DNA of 64,000 nt from Gemmatimonadota bacterium (GTDB lineage: Bacteria; Gemmatimonadota; Gemmatimonadetes; Longimicrobiales; Gaopeijiaceae). The stretch is taken from the NCBI GenBank assembly GCA_022826565.1, contig JAJDUP010000012.1, positions 124,001 through 188,000 of the forward strand, read 5' to 3'. The notes under the pieces were generated by a model that did no database searches, was not told the origin of the DNA, and saw nothing but the letters and a program-made list of their open reading frames with translations. Every line of letters starts with the position of its first letter. The first letter of the stretch is position 1. Positions 52,256-62,384 of the stretch are shown here, one piece after another. The translations under genes and the position numbers were made by a program.

Positions 52256-53428
52256 ATGCCTGGATCCGCGAACCCGATGGCAGGCCCAACGAATTCGACA
52301 GCGCGTGAGCCGAGTCGCTCGCGCTGCCGCCACCTCGGGTCCTCCGTTGCTCTGGCAGCGTTTGTGGCCTGCGGCGGCGGGGATCCGGCCGGCATTGGTC
52401 CGGATCCGGCCGACGAACTCATTTGCGACCTGGATCCGGCGTACCTCTCCGACGGTGAAGTCGGCAGGGACGGAATCCCGGCACTCACGGACCCTCCTCT
52501 CGTGCCGATTTCGCCGAACGTGCCCGCGAATTCCTTCGTTCGCGACCAGGACCGTGTGATCGCCGTGCAGCTCAACGCCGAATGGATCGTCGTCCCGCAC
52601 AATATCATGTGGCGGCACGAGATCGTGAACTTCAACGGCGCCGATCAGATGGTTGTCACCTACTGTCCGCTCACCGGGTCCGCCATGGCCTTCCGGCGAA
52701 ACGCCGTGGACGGCGCCGAGTTGCGGGTGTCGGGTCTGCTCTACCAGGCCAACCTCATCATGTACGACACCAACGTGCCCGAGTCCTTCTGGCCCCAGAT
52801 GTTCGGCGAGGCGCGCTGCGGTCCGCAGTCCGGGACCCGTCTCGAGCCGCTTCCCGTGGTCGAGATGACAATGGCAGGGTGGAAGGCTTTGCACCCCGAC
52901 TCCCGCATGGTGGGCGCCGCAGGCGGCCTCGACGACTGGCAGCGATACGTCCGCAACCCCTACGGCGACGACTACGAGGATCCGCACAACGGAGACTTCC
53001 TGGGCCACCCGATCCCGGTGGACGACCGGTTGCCGCCGAAGGAGCGGGTGCTGGGCCTGCCCGGCGAGTCGGTGGGAGCTCCGCCGCGAGCCTTCCCCTT
53101 CAGCGCCATGTCAGCGGCGGGCGATCACGCCGTCTTCACCTTCACCTGGGAGGGCGCGTCCGCAATGGTGATCTGGGACGCCACGAGGGAGGCGGCCATG
53201 GCGTATCGGCAGGAGATCGGCGGCCGGCCCGCCGGCTTCGCTGCCGGCGAGGAGGGGGTCGTCGACGACCTCACGGGTACGACCTGGGCCGTCGACGGCA
53301 GTCCCGTCGCCGGTCGGTTGGCCGGCACCGGCCGTCGCCTCCGCCCGATCGGCGACGCGTACATTGCTTTCTGGGCCGCCTGGGCCGCCTTCCATCCCGG
53401 GACGCAACTCATGCCGGGCGCGAGTTGA
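52256..53428 (+). CDS. DUF3179 domain lipoprotein
   Basis: A 390-residue exported protein. The signal region ends VALAAFVACGGGD, a lipobox with Cys near residue 39. DUF3179 is identified by YLSDGEVGRDGIPALTDPPLV, YCPLTGSAMAFRR and the GMTWAVDG-like GTTWAVDGSPVAGRL plus the terminal FWAAWAAFHPGTQLM. Function unknown. It is divergent from the TonB gene; 102 bases separate the starts and contain no obvious repeat. Confidence 0.85.
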   Translation: MPGSANPMAGPTNSTAREPSRSRCRHLGSSVALAAFVACGGGDPAGIGPDPADELICDLDPAYLSDGEVGRDGIPALTDPPLVPISPNVPANSFVRDQDRVIAVQLNAEWIVVPHNIMWRHEIVNFNGADQMVVTYCPLTGSAMAFRRNAVDGAELRVSGLLYQANLIMYDTNVPESFWPQMFGEARCGPQSGTRLEPLPVVEMTMAGWKALHPDSRMVGAAGGLDDWQRYVRNPYGDDYEDPHNGDFLGHPIPVDDRLPPKERVLGLPGESVGAPPRAFPFSAMSAAGDHAVFTFTWEGASAMVIWDATREAAMAYRQEIGGRPAGFAAGEEGVVDDLTGTTWAVDGSPVAGRLAGTGRRLRPIGDAYIAFWAAWAAFHPGTQLMPGAS

Positions 53429-53518
53429 CAGGGGCCGCAGCCGCCCAGGCTTGCGCACCGGTCCCTCCATGCGGAATCTGAGACAGCGAAACCCGCTGCC
53501 GAGGAGACGGACCCCGCC

Positions 53519-55015
53519 ATGCCACAGTCTGCAACAAGCAACCGCAACCTGCTCCTGCTGACCGCGGCCGCCGCCGTCTCGGCAGTGCTGTTCTGGTACC
53601 TGGGCCGCTCGCCGCACGACCTCGTGATCCTGAACGGACGGGTTATGGACCCCGAAACCGGGCTGGACGCCCCGCGGAACGTCGGGATCCTGGACGGCAC
53701 GATCGCGGTGATTACCGATGATGCGATCGAAGGCCTGGACACCCTCGATGCGGCCGGCCTCGTCGTCGCGCCCGGTTTCATCGATCTCCATGCGCACGGC
53801 CAGGATCCCATAAGCGCTCGCCTGCAGGCGCTGGACGGGGTGACCACCGCGCTGGAGATGGAGATCGGCGTCTACCCGGTGGCGCCCTGGTACGCATCCC
53901 GCGAGGGCCGCGCCCTGATCCACTTCGGCGCGACGGTGAGCCACCCGAACGCCCGCACGAAGCTCCTCGCGGGCATCGACGTCGGTCACCAGCCGACGCT
54001 GCCCCCGGGCGAAAACGAGTCGATGGGCTCGGACATCATCTACGAGGAGCTGGACGACGCCCAGGTCGCCGAACTCGCCGCCCTGATGGAGACGGGGCTG
54101 GAGGAGGGCGGCCTCGGCTATGGCTTCGGCATCACCTACACCCCCGGAGCGTCCCGCACCGAGATCTTCGACCTCTTCGTTTCGGCCCAGGCGTACGGCG
54201 TGCCGGCGTACGTCCATCTTCGGGCGGCGGACGAGGGCGGCAATCTCGGGCCCTTCCAGGAGGTCATCGCAAATGCGGCGGCAACCGGCGCATCGTTGCA
54301 CATCGTCCACCTCAACTCCTCGGCGGACGAGTCGGCGATGGACGCGGTGGGACTCGTGCGCGGAGCCGCGGAACAGGGACTGGACGTGACCACCGAAGCG
54401 TATCCGTACACGGCTTCGTCGACCTTCATCGAGTCCGCGCTCTTCGATCCCTGGGTGGGACTTGCGGACTCGGCCTACCAGCGGCTGCAGTGGCCGGGGC
54501 AGGAGGAACGGCTCAACGCGGAGACCTTCGCGCTGTACCGCGAGGAGGGAGGATGGGTGGTCATCCACGGGCGCAACGAGGCGACCAACGAGTGGATCGT
54601 CGCGCAGCCGGACGTGATCGCCGCAAGCGACGGCATCCCCTTCAGCTTCCTGTCAGTGCACCCGCGCGGGGCCGGGACCTTCGCGCGCATCCTGGGCCAC
54701 TACTCGCGAGACCGCGGCGTGATCAGTCTCATGGATGCGCTGGCCAAGATGACCATCCTTCCGGCGCGCCGGGTCGAGGGCGCTGCTCCGGTGATGGCGC
54801 GCAAGGGACGGGTGCAGGAGGGCGCGGACGCCGATCTCGCGCTCTTCGACCCGGAAACCGTAACCGATATGGCCGATTACGACGCACCGGCCAACCCCTC
54901 GCGCGGGTTCAGGTTCGTGCTCGTGGGTGGCACGGCCGTGGTGCGCGACGGGGCCGTGGTCGACGGTGTCTTCCCCGGCCAGGCGATCAGGAGGGGAAGC
55001 GCCCCGGTGTCGTAG
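53519..55015 (+). CDS. N-acyl-D-amino-acid deacylase (amidohydrolase family)
   Basis: A 498-residue amidohydrolase with an N-terminal membrane anchor (LLLLTAAAAVSAVLFWYLG). VVAPGFIDLHAHGQDP gives the metal-binding His-x-His, YVHLRAADEGG and LHIVHLNSSADE follow, and DGIPFSFLSVHPRGAG near residue 380 matches D-aminoacylase. The C-terminus KGRVQEGADADLALFDPETV is the family's closing beta-sandwich. It likely releases D-amino acids from N-acyl forms, which suits the D-amino-acid-oxidase-like gene at 38082. Confidence 0.88.
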   Translation: MPQSATSNRNLLLLTAAAAVSAVLFWYLGRSPHDLVILNGRVMDPETGLDAPRNVGILDGTIAVITDDAIEGLDTLDAAGLVVAPGFIDLHAHGQDPISARLQALDGVTTALEMEIGVYPVAPWYASREGRALIHFGATVSHPNARTKLLAGIDVGHQPTLPPGENESMGSDIIYEELDDAQVAELAALMETGLEEGGLGYGFGITYTPGASRTEIFDLFVSAQAYGVPAYVHLRAADEGGNLGPFQEVIANAAATGASLHIVHLNSSADESAMDAVGLVRGAAEQGLDVTTEAYPYTASSTFIESALFDPWVGLADSAYQRLQWPGQEERLNAETFALYREEGGWVVIHGRNEATNEWIVAQPDVIAASDGIPFSFLSVHPRGAGTFARILGHYSRDRGVISLMDALAKMTILPARRVEGAAPVMARKGRVQEGADADLALFDPETVTDMADYDAPANPSRGFRFVLVGGTAVVRDGAVVDGVFPGQAIRRGSAPVS

Positions 55016-55076
55016 CAGGCCCGGTGCGTACACTATGCAGGATGTCGCGAACACCCGACTTGCCCGGAGAACCGTC

Positions 55077-57137
55077 ATGAGACGCCCCCAACCAGTTCCG
55101 TTTGTGCTGTCCCGCATCGTGCCCGTAGCCTGCTCGATCGTCGTCCTCACTTCCACCGCCAGCGCTCAGCAGCGCCTCTCGCTGGACCAGTACATGGACA
55201 TCGAGAGCGTCTCCAACCCGCAGATCTCGCCCGACGGCGTGCGGATCGTGTACACGAAGGGGTGGATCGACGAGAGGAACGACCGGCGCGAGTCGGCGCT
55301 GTGGATGATGAACGCCGACGGATCCAGGAAGCGGCACCTTGTCGACGGCGGCGGCGGCAGGTGGTCGCCCGACGGCGCCAGAATCCTCTACACGGCGGCG
55401 GGCGCCCCGGGTGGCTCGCAGCTCTACGTGCGCTGGATGGACGCCGAGGGTCTGTCTACCCAGATCACGCGCCTCGAAAACGGGCCGTCCAACCCCCTCT
55501 GGTCTCCCGACAGCAAGTGGATCGCGTTTACGAGCCGCGTGTCCGACAGGGCCGACTTCGCCGGCGTCGATCTGCCCGACCGGCCCGACGGCGCCCAGTG
55601 GGAGCGTGAGCCCAAGGTCGTCGAACGCCCGGCGTACAAGCGCGACGGCATCGGCTACGTCGACACCGGATGGACGCACGTCTTTGTGGTCTCGGCCGAC
55701 GGAGGCACCCCACGGCAGCTCACCGACGGGGACTGGAACCATTCGTCCATTCATTGGAGCCCGGACGGCACCGAGATCTACTTCACCTCGTTCCGCCACG
55801 AGGACGCCGACCGGCCCGAGCACTGGCAGGAGTCCGAGATCTATGCCGTCTCCGTCGCCAGCGGCGACATCCGCCAGCTGACCACCCGCCGCGGCCCCGA
55901 CGGCAGCCCCGTCCCCTCGCCCGACGGCTCGCTCATCGCCTACACCGGCATCGACGCGCACGACGACACGTATCGCAACCAGAAGATCCACGTCATGCAC
56001 CGGGACGGGTCCGGCTCGCGGGTAATCTCGGGCGACTACGACCGTCAGGTCGGCCCCATGACCTGGGCGCCCGACGGCGGCGGCCTCTACTTCAACGTCA
56101 GCCGCGACGGTTACCGCCAGCTGCACTTCGTGTCGCTGGATCGGGGCGTCAGCATGCTCACATCGGGCGAGCACCTGTTCGCGATGTCGTCCTTCTCCCG
56201 GGACGGGGTCGCGGTGGCCACAATCTCGTCCGCGCACGAACCAGGCGACATCTACCGCTTCAACCTCACGCACCCCGAGGCCGTCACCCGACTCACCGAC
56301 GTCAACTCCGACGTCCTCGGCCACGTCACGCTCGGCGAAGTCGAAGAAGTCTGGTACGACTCGACCGACGACTTCCAGGTGCAGGGCTGGATCGTGAAGC
56401 CCCCCGACTTCGACCCGGCGCGCAGGTACCCGATGATGCTCGTCATCCACGGCGGGCCCCACGCCATGTACAACGGGGGCTTCAACTTTGCTTTCCAGGA
56501 GCACGCCGCGAACGACTACGTCGTCCTCTACACCAATCCCCGCGGCTCGACCGGGTACGGCACCGAATTCGCCAACGCCATCAACCACGACTACCCCGGC
56601 GCCGACTTCCCCGACCTCATGAACGGCGTCGACGAGATGCTGGAGCGCGGCTACGTCGACGAGGAGAACGTCTTCGTCTACGGCTGCTCCGGCGGCGGCA
56701 TCCTGACCAGCTACATCGTCGGCAACACCGACCGCTTCACCGCCGCGTCCGCCAACTGCCCCATCGTCAACTGGATCTCGGCGATGGGCACTTCGGACGC
56801 CATCAGCTACTTCCGCACCTTCGAAAAGCCCTTCTGGGAAGACCCCGCCGAATGGATCGACCGGTCGTCCATCTTCTATGTCGGCAACGTCACCACGCCG
56901 ACGATGTTCCTCACCGGCGAGATGGACATCCGCACACCGATGCCGCAGACCGAAGAGATGTATCAGGCGCTCCAGTACCTCGGCGTCCCGACAGTAATGG
57001 TGCGTTTCCAGGGCGAGTGGCACGGCACCAGCCGCCGCCCGTCCAACTTCCTGCGCACGCAGCTCTACCTGCGGAAGTGGTTTGAGAAGTGGGGGACCCA
57101 CAAGGACCCGATGACGACGGAACAGGGCGGGAGTTGA
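55077..57137 (+). CDS. S9 family prolyl oligopeptidase-type peptidase (paralog)
   Basis: A 686-residue paralog of 14177-16264. A signal peptide (VPVACSIVVLTSTASAQ) is followed by a propeller with SPDG repeats and an alpha/beta hydrolase domain. The triad is Ser538 in YGCSGGG, Asp617 in GEMDIRTP and His649 in GEWHGT. GGPHAMYNGGFN and NPRGSTGYG are also conserved. GGAG before ATG 55077 supports this start. It follows the deacylase by 61 bases, so both may act in peptide or D-amino-acid breakdown. The stop overlaps the next gene. Confidence 0.92.
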   Translation: MRRPQPVPFVLSRIVPVACSIVVLTSTASAQQRLSLDQYMDIESVSNPQISPDGVRIVYTKGWIDERNDRRESALWMMNADGSRKRHLVDGGGGRWSPDGARILYTAAGAPGGSQLYVRWMDAEGLSTQITRLENGPSNPLWSPDSKWIAFTSRVSDRADFAGVDLPDRPDGAQWEREPKVVERPAYKRDGIGYVDTGWTHVFVVSADGGTPRQLTDGDWNHSSIHWSPDGTEIYFTSFRHEDADRPEHWQESEIYAVSVASGDIRQLTTRRGPDGSPVPSPDGSLIAYTGIDAHDDTYRNQKIHVMHRDGSGSRVISGDYDRQVGPMTWAPDGGGLYFNVSRDGYRQLHFVSLDRGVSMLTSGEHLFAMSSFSRDGVAVATISSAHEPGDIYRFNLTHPEAVTRLTDVNSDVLGHVTLGEVEEVWYDSTDDFQVQGWIVKPPDFDPARRYPMMLVIHGGPHAMYNGGFNFAFQEHAANDYVVLYTNPRGSTGYGTEFANAINHDYPGADFPDLMNGVDEMLERGYVDEENVFVYGCSGGGILTSYIVGNTDRFTAASANCPIVNWISAMGTSDAISYFRTFEKPFWEDPAEWIDRSSIFYVGNVTTPTMFLTGEMDIRTPMPQTEEMYQALQYLGVPTVMVRFQGEWHGTSRRPSNFLRTQLYLRKWFEKWGTHKDPMTTEQGGS

Positions 57138-58114
57138 CGGACACGGGGAGCCTGCGGGAAGACCGCCGCAGCGCCGCGGCGACCGCGGCCACACATGGCA
57201 TCGGCGGTGGCGCGGCGATCGTCGACCTGCACCATGTAGGCCGCCGCACGATCATCGGAGTGGGCGTCCTGGAACTCCCGGATGGCGGGATCGCGCTGGT
57301 CGATCCCGGTCCCGAGGCTCGCCTGGACGCCCTGCGCGCCGGCCTGGGCGAGCTGGGACACACCCTGCAGGACGTGCGCGCCATCCTCCTCACCCACATC
57401 CACCTCGATCACGCCACCGCGGCGGGCGCGATCGTGCGGGAAGCGCCCCGCACGGCCGTGCACGTGCACGCGGTCGGCGCGCCCCACATGGCCGACCCGT
57501 CGCGCCTCCTCGCCTCGGCGGGGCGGATCTACGGCGACGCGATGGCCACCCTGTGGGGCGATTTCCTCCCGGTGCCGCGCGCGTCTCTTCGCGTCGTCGA
57601 CGAGGGGGACACCGTCGCGCCGGGGGGCCGCCGCTTCGAGGTGGCCTACGTTCCCGGGCACGCCAAACACCACGTCGCCTACTACGAAGCCGCGACGGGG
57701 ACTGCCTGGGTGGGCGACGTGGGCGGCATCCGGATTCGGGGCGGGCCGGCCATGCCGGTGACGCCGCCGCCGGACATCGACGTGGAGTTGTGGAGGGCGA
57801 GCATGGACCGGGTGATGGCCTGGGGGCCGGAGCGGATCGTGGCGACCCACTTCGGGCCGTACGATGACGTGGACGCCCACTTCGGCGAGCTCAGCTGGAG
57901 GCTGGGTGCGTGGGCGGGGTGGGTGCGCGAGTCGCTGCGGAACACCGCCTTCGCGAGCGACGCCGAACGGGCCCGAGCCTTCTCCGACTGGGTTGCGGAG
58001 CGCGTCACCCGCAAGACATCGGAGAGGCACGGCGAATGCTATGCGGTGGCTTCGGGGTTCAGGGACTCCTGGTGGGGACTGGCGCGCTACTGGCGGAAGC
58101 GGGAGGCGCGGTGA
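57134..58114 (+). CDS. Metallo-beta-lactamase-fold hydrolase
   Basis: A 326-residue MBL-fold protein. THIHLDHATAAG at 87-98 holds the HxHxDH motif (His88, His90, Asp92, His93), VPGHAKHHVAYY gives the next metal His and GDVGGI the bridging Asp, and THFGPYDDVDAH closes the site. Two metals and a hydrolytic, often thioester or lactone, role are expected. The start is uncertain: a TTG at 57134 overlapping the previous stop (TTGA) is used, and a GTG-type start at 57089 would overlap by 49 bases. Confidence 0.82.
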   Translation: MTDTGSLREDRRSAAATAATHGIGGGAAIVDLHHVGRRTIIGVGVLELPDGGIALVDPGPEARLDALRAGLGELGHTLQDVRAILLTHIHLDHATAAGAIVREAPRTAVHVHAVGAPHMADPSRLLASAGRIYGDAMATLWGDFLPVPRASLRVVDEGDTVAPGGRRFEVAYVPGHAKHHVAYYEAATGTAWVGDVGGIRIRGGPAMPVTPPPDIDVELWRASMDRVMAWGPERIVATHFGPYDDVDAHFGELSWRLGAWAGWVRESLRNTAFASDAERARAFSDWVAERVTRKTSERHGECYAVASGFRDSWWGLARYWRKREAR

Positions 58115-58188
58115 TCCAGGCGGGACAACCAGCCCTGCCTTGCGAGGGCACGCCGCTCCCTCGATGATGCGGCAGGACGGGAGCCACA

Positions 58189-59604
58189 ATGCGGATCACT
58201 GCCGGAACAGCCGCTGCCACCTCTTTCGCCGCCGCGATCGTCGCGGCCGCGTGCGGTGGCGGGGACAATGAACCCACCACGCCCGTCACCCCGGTAGCAC
58301 CGACGTTCACGGTAGAGGTCACACCCGCCAGCAGCTCCGTGGAGGTCGGCGACACCGTGCGCTTCACGGCTGTGGTCGCCGACGCCAACGGGCAGACCGT
58401 CGCGAACCCGACCATCACCTGGACCGCCTCGTCCACGCAGGCCTGGGCCGGCCCCGACGGCCTCGTTACCGGAGCCGGGCCGGGCCAGGCCACCATCACC
58501 GCCGCGAGCCAGGGCGCCGAAGGGACGGCCTCGCTGACGGTCACCGCATCTCCCGTCACAGCCGCCCTCCTCGGCGTGCGCCGGCAGCACGGAGTGGTCG
58601 GGCTGGCGGGGGCGATCGTGACCAGCGAGGGCCTGGCCGATGTCGCCGCGGTGGGCAACCGGGCCCGGGGATCGCCCGTTCCGGTGACGATCCATGACAA
58701 GTGGCACCTGGGGTCGATCACGAAGTCGATGACCTCGACGCTGGCGGCGGTCCTGGTCGAGCATGGGACGCTTGCCTGGACGACCACCCTCGAGGAGGCC
58801 TTCCCCGACATCGCACCGACCTTCCACGACGACCTGCGGCCCGTCCCCATCGAGCCGATGCTGGCCCACCGTGGCGGCTTCACCAACGACCTTCGGCAGT
58901 TCGCCGCCTGGAACACCATGTTCGGCAGCACCGATCCGCTCCCCGCGCAGCGGCGCGCATTCGTGGCCGAAGTCGCGGCCACCGCGCCGGCGTTTCCGCC
59001 GCTCCGGACCTACCACTACTCGAACGTGGGGTACATGATCGCCGGCGCGATGATGGAGTCGGTAACCGGAGAGGCCTGGGAAGCGCTCATGCGCACCCAC
59101 GTCTTCGCGCCCCTCGGCATGGGCGACACCGGGTTCGGGGCTCCCGGGGTAGCGGGAACCATGGACCAGCCGCGGGGACACTCCGGGCAGGGTGGCGCGC
59201 TCACCGCCATCGAACCCAATTCGCCCAACGCAGACAACCCGGCCGGCATCGGCCCCGCGGGCACGGTGCACGCCACCATGCAGGACCTGGCCCGCTACGT
59301 GGCGATGCACCTCGCCGGCGAGCAGGGGGTGGCGGATCTGCTGCAGCCGGAGACGATTCAGCGGCTGCACACGCCGGCCGAGGGCTTCACCTACGCATCC
59401 GGATGGGTGGTGACCAGCCGCGAATGGGCCGGCGGCCGCGCACTGGCGCACTCCGGCAGCAACCTGCGCTGGTACGCCGTCGTGTGGATGGCACCCGGCA
59501 GGGATTTCGCCGTTGTGGCCGCCACCAACCAGGGTGGAGACATCGCCTTCGAGGCCACCGACCTGACCGCCTGGCGTCTGATCCAGCTTTATCTGAATCC
59601 GTAG
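58189..59604 (+). CDS. Serine hydrolase (class C beta-lactamase fold) with Ig-like domain
   Basis: A 471-residue lipoprotein (signal ends AAACGGGD). Residues 40-125 are a bacterial Ig-like (Big-2) domain with VEVTPASSSVEVGDTVRFTA and GPGQATITA. The hydrolase part has the nucleophile motif SITK at 176-179, YSN in YHYSNVGY and HSGSN as third motif, as in D-alanyl-D-alanine carboxypeptidase-like and esterase-like proteins. Convergent with the next gene (12 bases between stops). Confidence 0.85.
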   Translation: MRITAGTAAATSFAAAIVAAACGGGDNEPTTPVTPVAPTFTVEVTPASSSVEVGDTVRFTAVVADANGQTVANPTITWTASSTQAWAGPDGLVTGAGPGQATITAASQGAEGTASLTVTASPVTAALLGVRRQHGVVGLAGAIVTSEGLADVAAVGNRARGSPVPVTIHDKWHLGSITKSMTSTLAAVLVEHGTLAWTTTLEEAFPDIAPTFHDDLRPVPIEPMLAHRGGFTNDLRQFAAWNTMFGSTDPLPAQRRAFVAEVAATAPAFPPLRTYHYSNVGYMIAGAMMESVTGEAWEALMRTHVFAPLGMGDTGFGAPGVAGTMDQPRGHSGQGGALTAIEPNSPNADNPAGIGPAGTVHATMQDLARYVAMHLAGEQGVADLLQPETIQRLHTPAEGFTYASGWVVTSREWAGGRALAHSGSNLRWYAVVWMAPGRDFAVVAATNQGGDIAFEATDLTAWRLIQLYLNP

Positions 59605-59616
59605 CGGCCCGCCGCC

Positions 59617-60846
59617 CTACCCCTCGATTGCGTCCCTCACCACCTGCAGGAACCGCCCCACCGGCCTCGCCCCCCGCGGCGTCTGCGTGAAGGCCAGCAC
59701 GATCAGCCCGTTCGCCGGATCGACGAAGGCGTTGGTGCCGTCGGATCCGCCGTGGGAGAACATCCCGTCCGCCGACACGCTCCAGCCGTAGCCGTAATAC
59801 GACGCCGGCCCGGCCGAGCCCGGGTTGGTGCGGATCTTCGGCGACGTCATCAGCGCCACCGATTCCTCCGACAGGTAGCGCCGCCCGTCGTACACGCCGC
59901 CGTTCAGGAACATCTGGCAGAAGATCACGTAGTCCTCGGCGGTCGAAATCATGCCGCCGGACGCGCGCACGAACGGCACCTGCGGCGCATCGCCCGGCGT
60001 CCACCCCGGCAGCCAGCCGCCCTCGCCGTCGCGCTCGTAATAGACGACGGACATGCGGTCGAGCTTGCCGTCCATCTTCTCGTCGACCTCGTGGTGATAG
60101 CTGTCGTGCATGCCCAGCGGCGTGTACAGCTCCCGGTCGAGATACTCGTCGAGCATCGTCCCCGACGCCATCTCGGTCAGGGCGCCCAGGGTGTTGTAGC
60201 CGGGATTGTTGTAGCTGTAGCTGGTGCCTGGCGTGACCTCGGCGCCCACCTCGCCGAAGCGCGCGACCTCGAGCTGCAGGGTGGGCGCGTCCGGGTGCTC
60301 GGCGTTCGGCTGCATGTACGGCTGCAGGAAGAGCGTGGGGATCCGGAGCCCGCTGGAGTGCGAGAGCAGGTGGCCGATGTTGATGAAGCCGGCCCGGTAG
60401 TTGTCCCACGACGGGATGTGCTCCCTCACCAGATCGTCGTATGCGAGCTTGCCGTCCTCCACGAGCATTGCGATCCCCGTCGCCACCACGGGCTTCGTGT
60501 TCGAGGCCATGCGGAACAGCGTGTTCGGCTCCATCGGGATGTCCCGCGCCCTGTCGCGCCACCCCAGCGCCTCGTGGAGCACGATTTTGCCGTCCTTCGC
60601 GACCAGCAGCACCGCGCCGACCACCTCGCCGCTCGCGATCGCCTCCTCGTAGAGCGCCAGGCCTCCGGCGAGCACCCCCGCCGACATCCCCGCTTCGGCC
60701 GGAATGCCGCGCGTGACGACGACGTCCTGGGCAGCCGCCGGCCCAGCCGCCAATAAGCCCCAGGCCACGCCCCACATGGAAGCGAGTGCCAGCATGCACC
60801 GCCGCCGCGCCCGCGTCACGCGCCCCGTCTCTGTCACTCTTCTCAT
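59617..60846 (-). CDS. Serine hydrolase (class C beta-lactamase fold)
   Basis: A 409-residue exported serine hydrolase. A signal peptide ends GPAAAQ near residue 40; SNTK at 115-118 is the nucleophile motif, YSYNNPGYNT the second, and FSHGGSDGT the third. The enzyme resembles EstB- or AmpH-like proteins acting on cell-wall peptides or esters. The ATG overlaps the DUF2891 stop (TGATG), so it is translationally coupled to that gene. Confidence 0.88.
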   Translation of the reverse strand: MRRVTETGRVTRARRRCMLALASMWGVAWGLLAAGPAAAQDVVVTRGIPAEAGMSAGVLAGGLALYEEAIASGEVVGAVLLVAKDGKIVLHEALGWRDRARDIPMEPNTLFRMASNTKPVVATGIAMLVEDGKLAYDDLVREHIPSWDNYRAGFINIGHLLSHSSGLRIPTLFLQPYMQPNAEHPDAPTLQLEVARFGEVGAEVTPGTSYSYNNPGYNTLGALTEMASGTMLDEYLDRELYTPLGMHDSYHHEVDEKMDGKLDRMSVVYYERDGEGGWLPGWTPGDAPQVPFVRASGGMISTAEDYVIFCQMFLNGGVYDGRRYLSEESVALMTSPKIRTNPGSAGPASYYGYGWSVSADGMFSHGGSDGTNAFVDPANGLIVLAFTQTPRGARPVGRFLQVVRDAIEG

Positions 60847-62099
60847 CAGCTGCTCCCTCTCGTTGCCTGCGCCAGGTACTTGACCGCAAACGACCCGATC
60901 CAGTGCGATCCGGCGTAGTCTGCATCGAACATCGTCTCGAATCCCGCCCGCGCGTGGATGCCCGCAAGATCGCGCAGACCGGCGGCCCGGGGATCGTCCG
61001 GCGGCAGGGCATCCGCGATCCGCAACATGGCGTCGGCCCGCGTGAACGCAAGTCCGATCAGATGCGACCGCGCACCCAGGACGGCCCGCAGCGAGTCGTC
61101 GGTGATCACCGCGCCTCCCTCCGAAGGCGGATCCTCGCTGGAGCCGGCCGGCGCGGGATCGCGGAGCGTCGCGAATTCGTCCGATTCCAGTGGGGGAAGG
61201 AAGGTGTCCAGCCATTCGACGTAGGCACCCTGCTCCATCACCATCCCCATCAGCGCCGCTTCTTCCAGACACGGCGACACGAAGTCCGAGCGCCCCGGTT
61301 CATACGCCGCCGGACACCGCCGATCCCCACCAAAGAAGCGGACAGCGGCATCCCTGAGCGCCGTCTCCAACTCGGGCCGGCCGCGCATCGCCGCCGCCTG
61401 AAGGCTCGTGGCGATCGCGAACGCGGTGTTGGGATGCACGCCGGTCCGCACCGGCCCCTCCAGGTCGGCCAGATAGGCGGCCAGACGATCGCTCACCAGA
61501 TCCGTGACCGGGTCGAGGCGCGCCGCCCAGACCGCGGCATCGGCATCGTCCCACGACGCGAACTCCGCCTGCAGGAGCAGCAGCCACGCCCAGCCGTAGG
61601 GGCGCTCGAAGGAGGGATTGTCGGTGAGGTACTGCAGTTCGCCCGCCAAGGCGTCCTCGGAGAGGTGGTCCCTGAGCTTTTCGCGGATCAGCGGCGCGAC
61701 CGCGAGCCCCGGCACCTCCTTGACCAGGCGCACCATCGCCCAGGTGGAGTTGACCGCCGAGTGCCAGTCCCAGCAGCCGTAGAAGGCGCGCTGCTGCTCG
61801 AAGCCGCGGCGCCTCGTGTACGCCACGTCATCAATGTACCCGGCGCGGTCGGGACGCAGGGCGTGCGGGCGGTCGATGCACGAGAGCGGCATCGCGGACA
61901 GGGACAGGGCCGTTTCGAGATCGAGGGAACCGTAGGGCGAAATCTCCGCGGAAGCGGCCTCCGGCTCGGCGGCGGTCGCGGCCCGTTCATCGATTCGCTC
62001 GTTGCCGTCGCCGTTGGACGGATTCGCTGTGCAACCGACAGCCATGAAGAGCGCGCAAATCCGGATACGGCACCAATGTCCGGCGCCAGGCGCTTTCAT
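60846..62099 (-). CDS. DUF2891 domain lipoprotein
   Basis: A 417-residue protein with a lipoprotein signal (CALFMAVGC, lipobox near residue 23). DUF2891 is recognised from FYGCWDWHSAVNSTWAMVRL, NPSFERPYGWAWLLLLQAEFASW and DYAGSHWIGSFAVKYL. Aromatic Trp-Asp-His motifs suggest an alpha/alpha toroid enzyme, possibly acting on sugars; function unknown. Upstream partner of the serine hydrolase. Confidence 0.85.
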   Translation of the reverse strand: MKAPGAGHWCRIRICALFMAVGCTANPSNGDGNERIDERAATAAEPEAASAEISPYGSLDLETALSLSAMPLSCIDRPHALRPDRAGYIDDVAYTRRRGFEQQRAFYGCWDWHSAVNSTWAMVRLVKEVPGLAVAPLIREKLRDHLSEDALAGELQYLTDNPSFERPYGWAWLLLLQAEFASWDDADAAVWAARLDPVTDLVSDRLAAYLADLEGPVRTGVHPNTAFAIATSLQAAAMRGRPELETALRDAAVRFFGGDRRCPAAYEPGRSDFVSPCLEEAALMGMVMEQGAYVEWLDTFLPPLESDEFATLRDPAPAGSSEDPPSEGGAVITDDSLRAVLGARSHLIGLAFTRADAMLRIADALPPDDPRAAGLRDLAGIHARAGFETMFDADYAGSHWIGSFAVKYLAQATRGSS

Positions 62100-62272
62100 A
62101 TCGGTTGATCGGCGCCACGCGGGCGCGTATCGTGGAGCGACGAAATCGGACGAGCCATTTGGACGGAGGTCGCGCGGGTTCCTGCCCAACGTGACGGGAG
62201 CCCGGGCATTCGGTCAAGATCGGAGGCCGGGGATGCCGTCCACGGTGCTGGCCGGAAAGCTCATTGGCTCGC

Positions 62273-62302
62273 TTGGGGATTTGGAATCAACGAATGTAAT
62301 AG
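62273..62302 (+). promoter_or_regulatory. Weak candidate promoter for the polyketide synthase
   Basis: TTGGGG at 62273-62278 and TAATAG at 62297-62302 are separated by 18 bases, about 80 bases before ATG 62385. The -35 hexamer is poor. Nothing else is evident in the 285-base gap (62100-62384). Confidence 0.3.
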
Positions 62303-62384
62303 CCGGAAGGCGTAATTGACCGGGCATGCGTGCCGCGTCCCGATTCTGGAGGCCGGTACCATACCCCAATTTGGAGTGCCACGA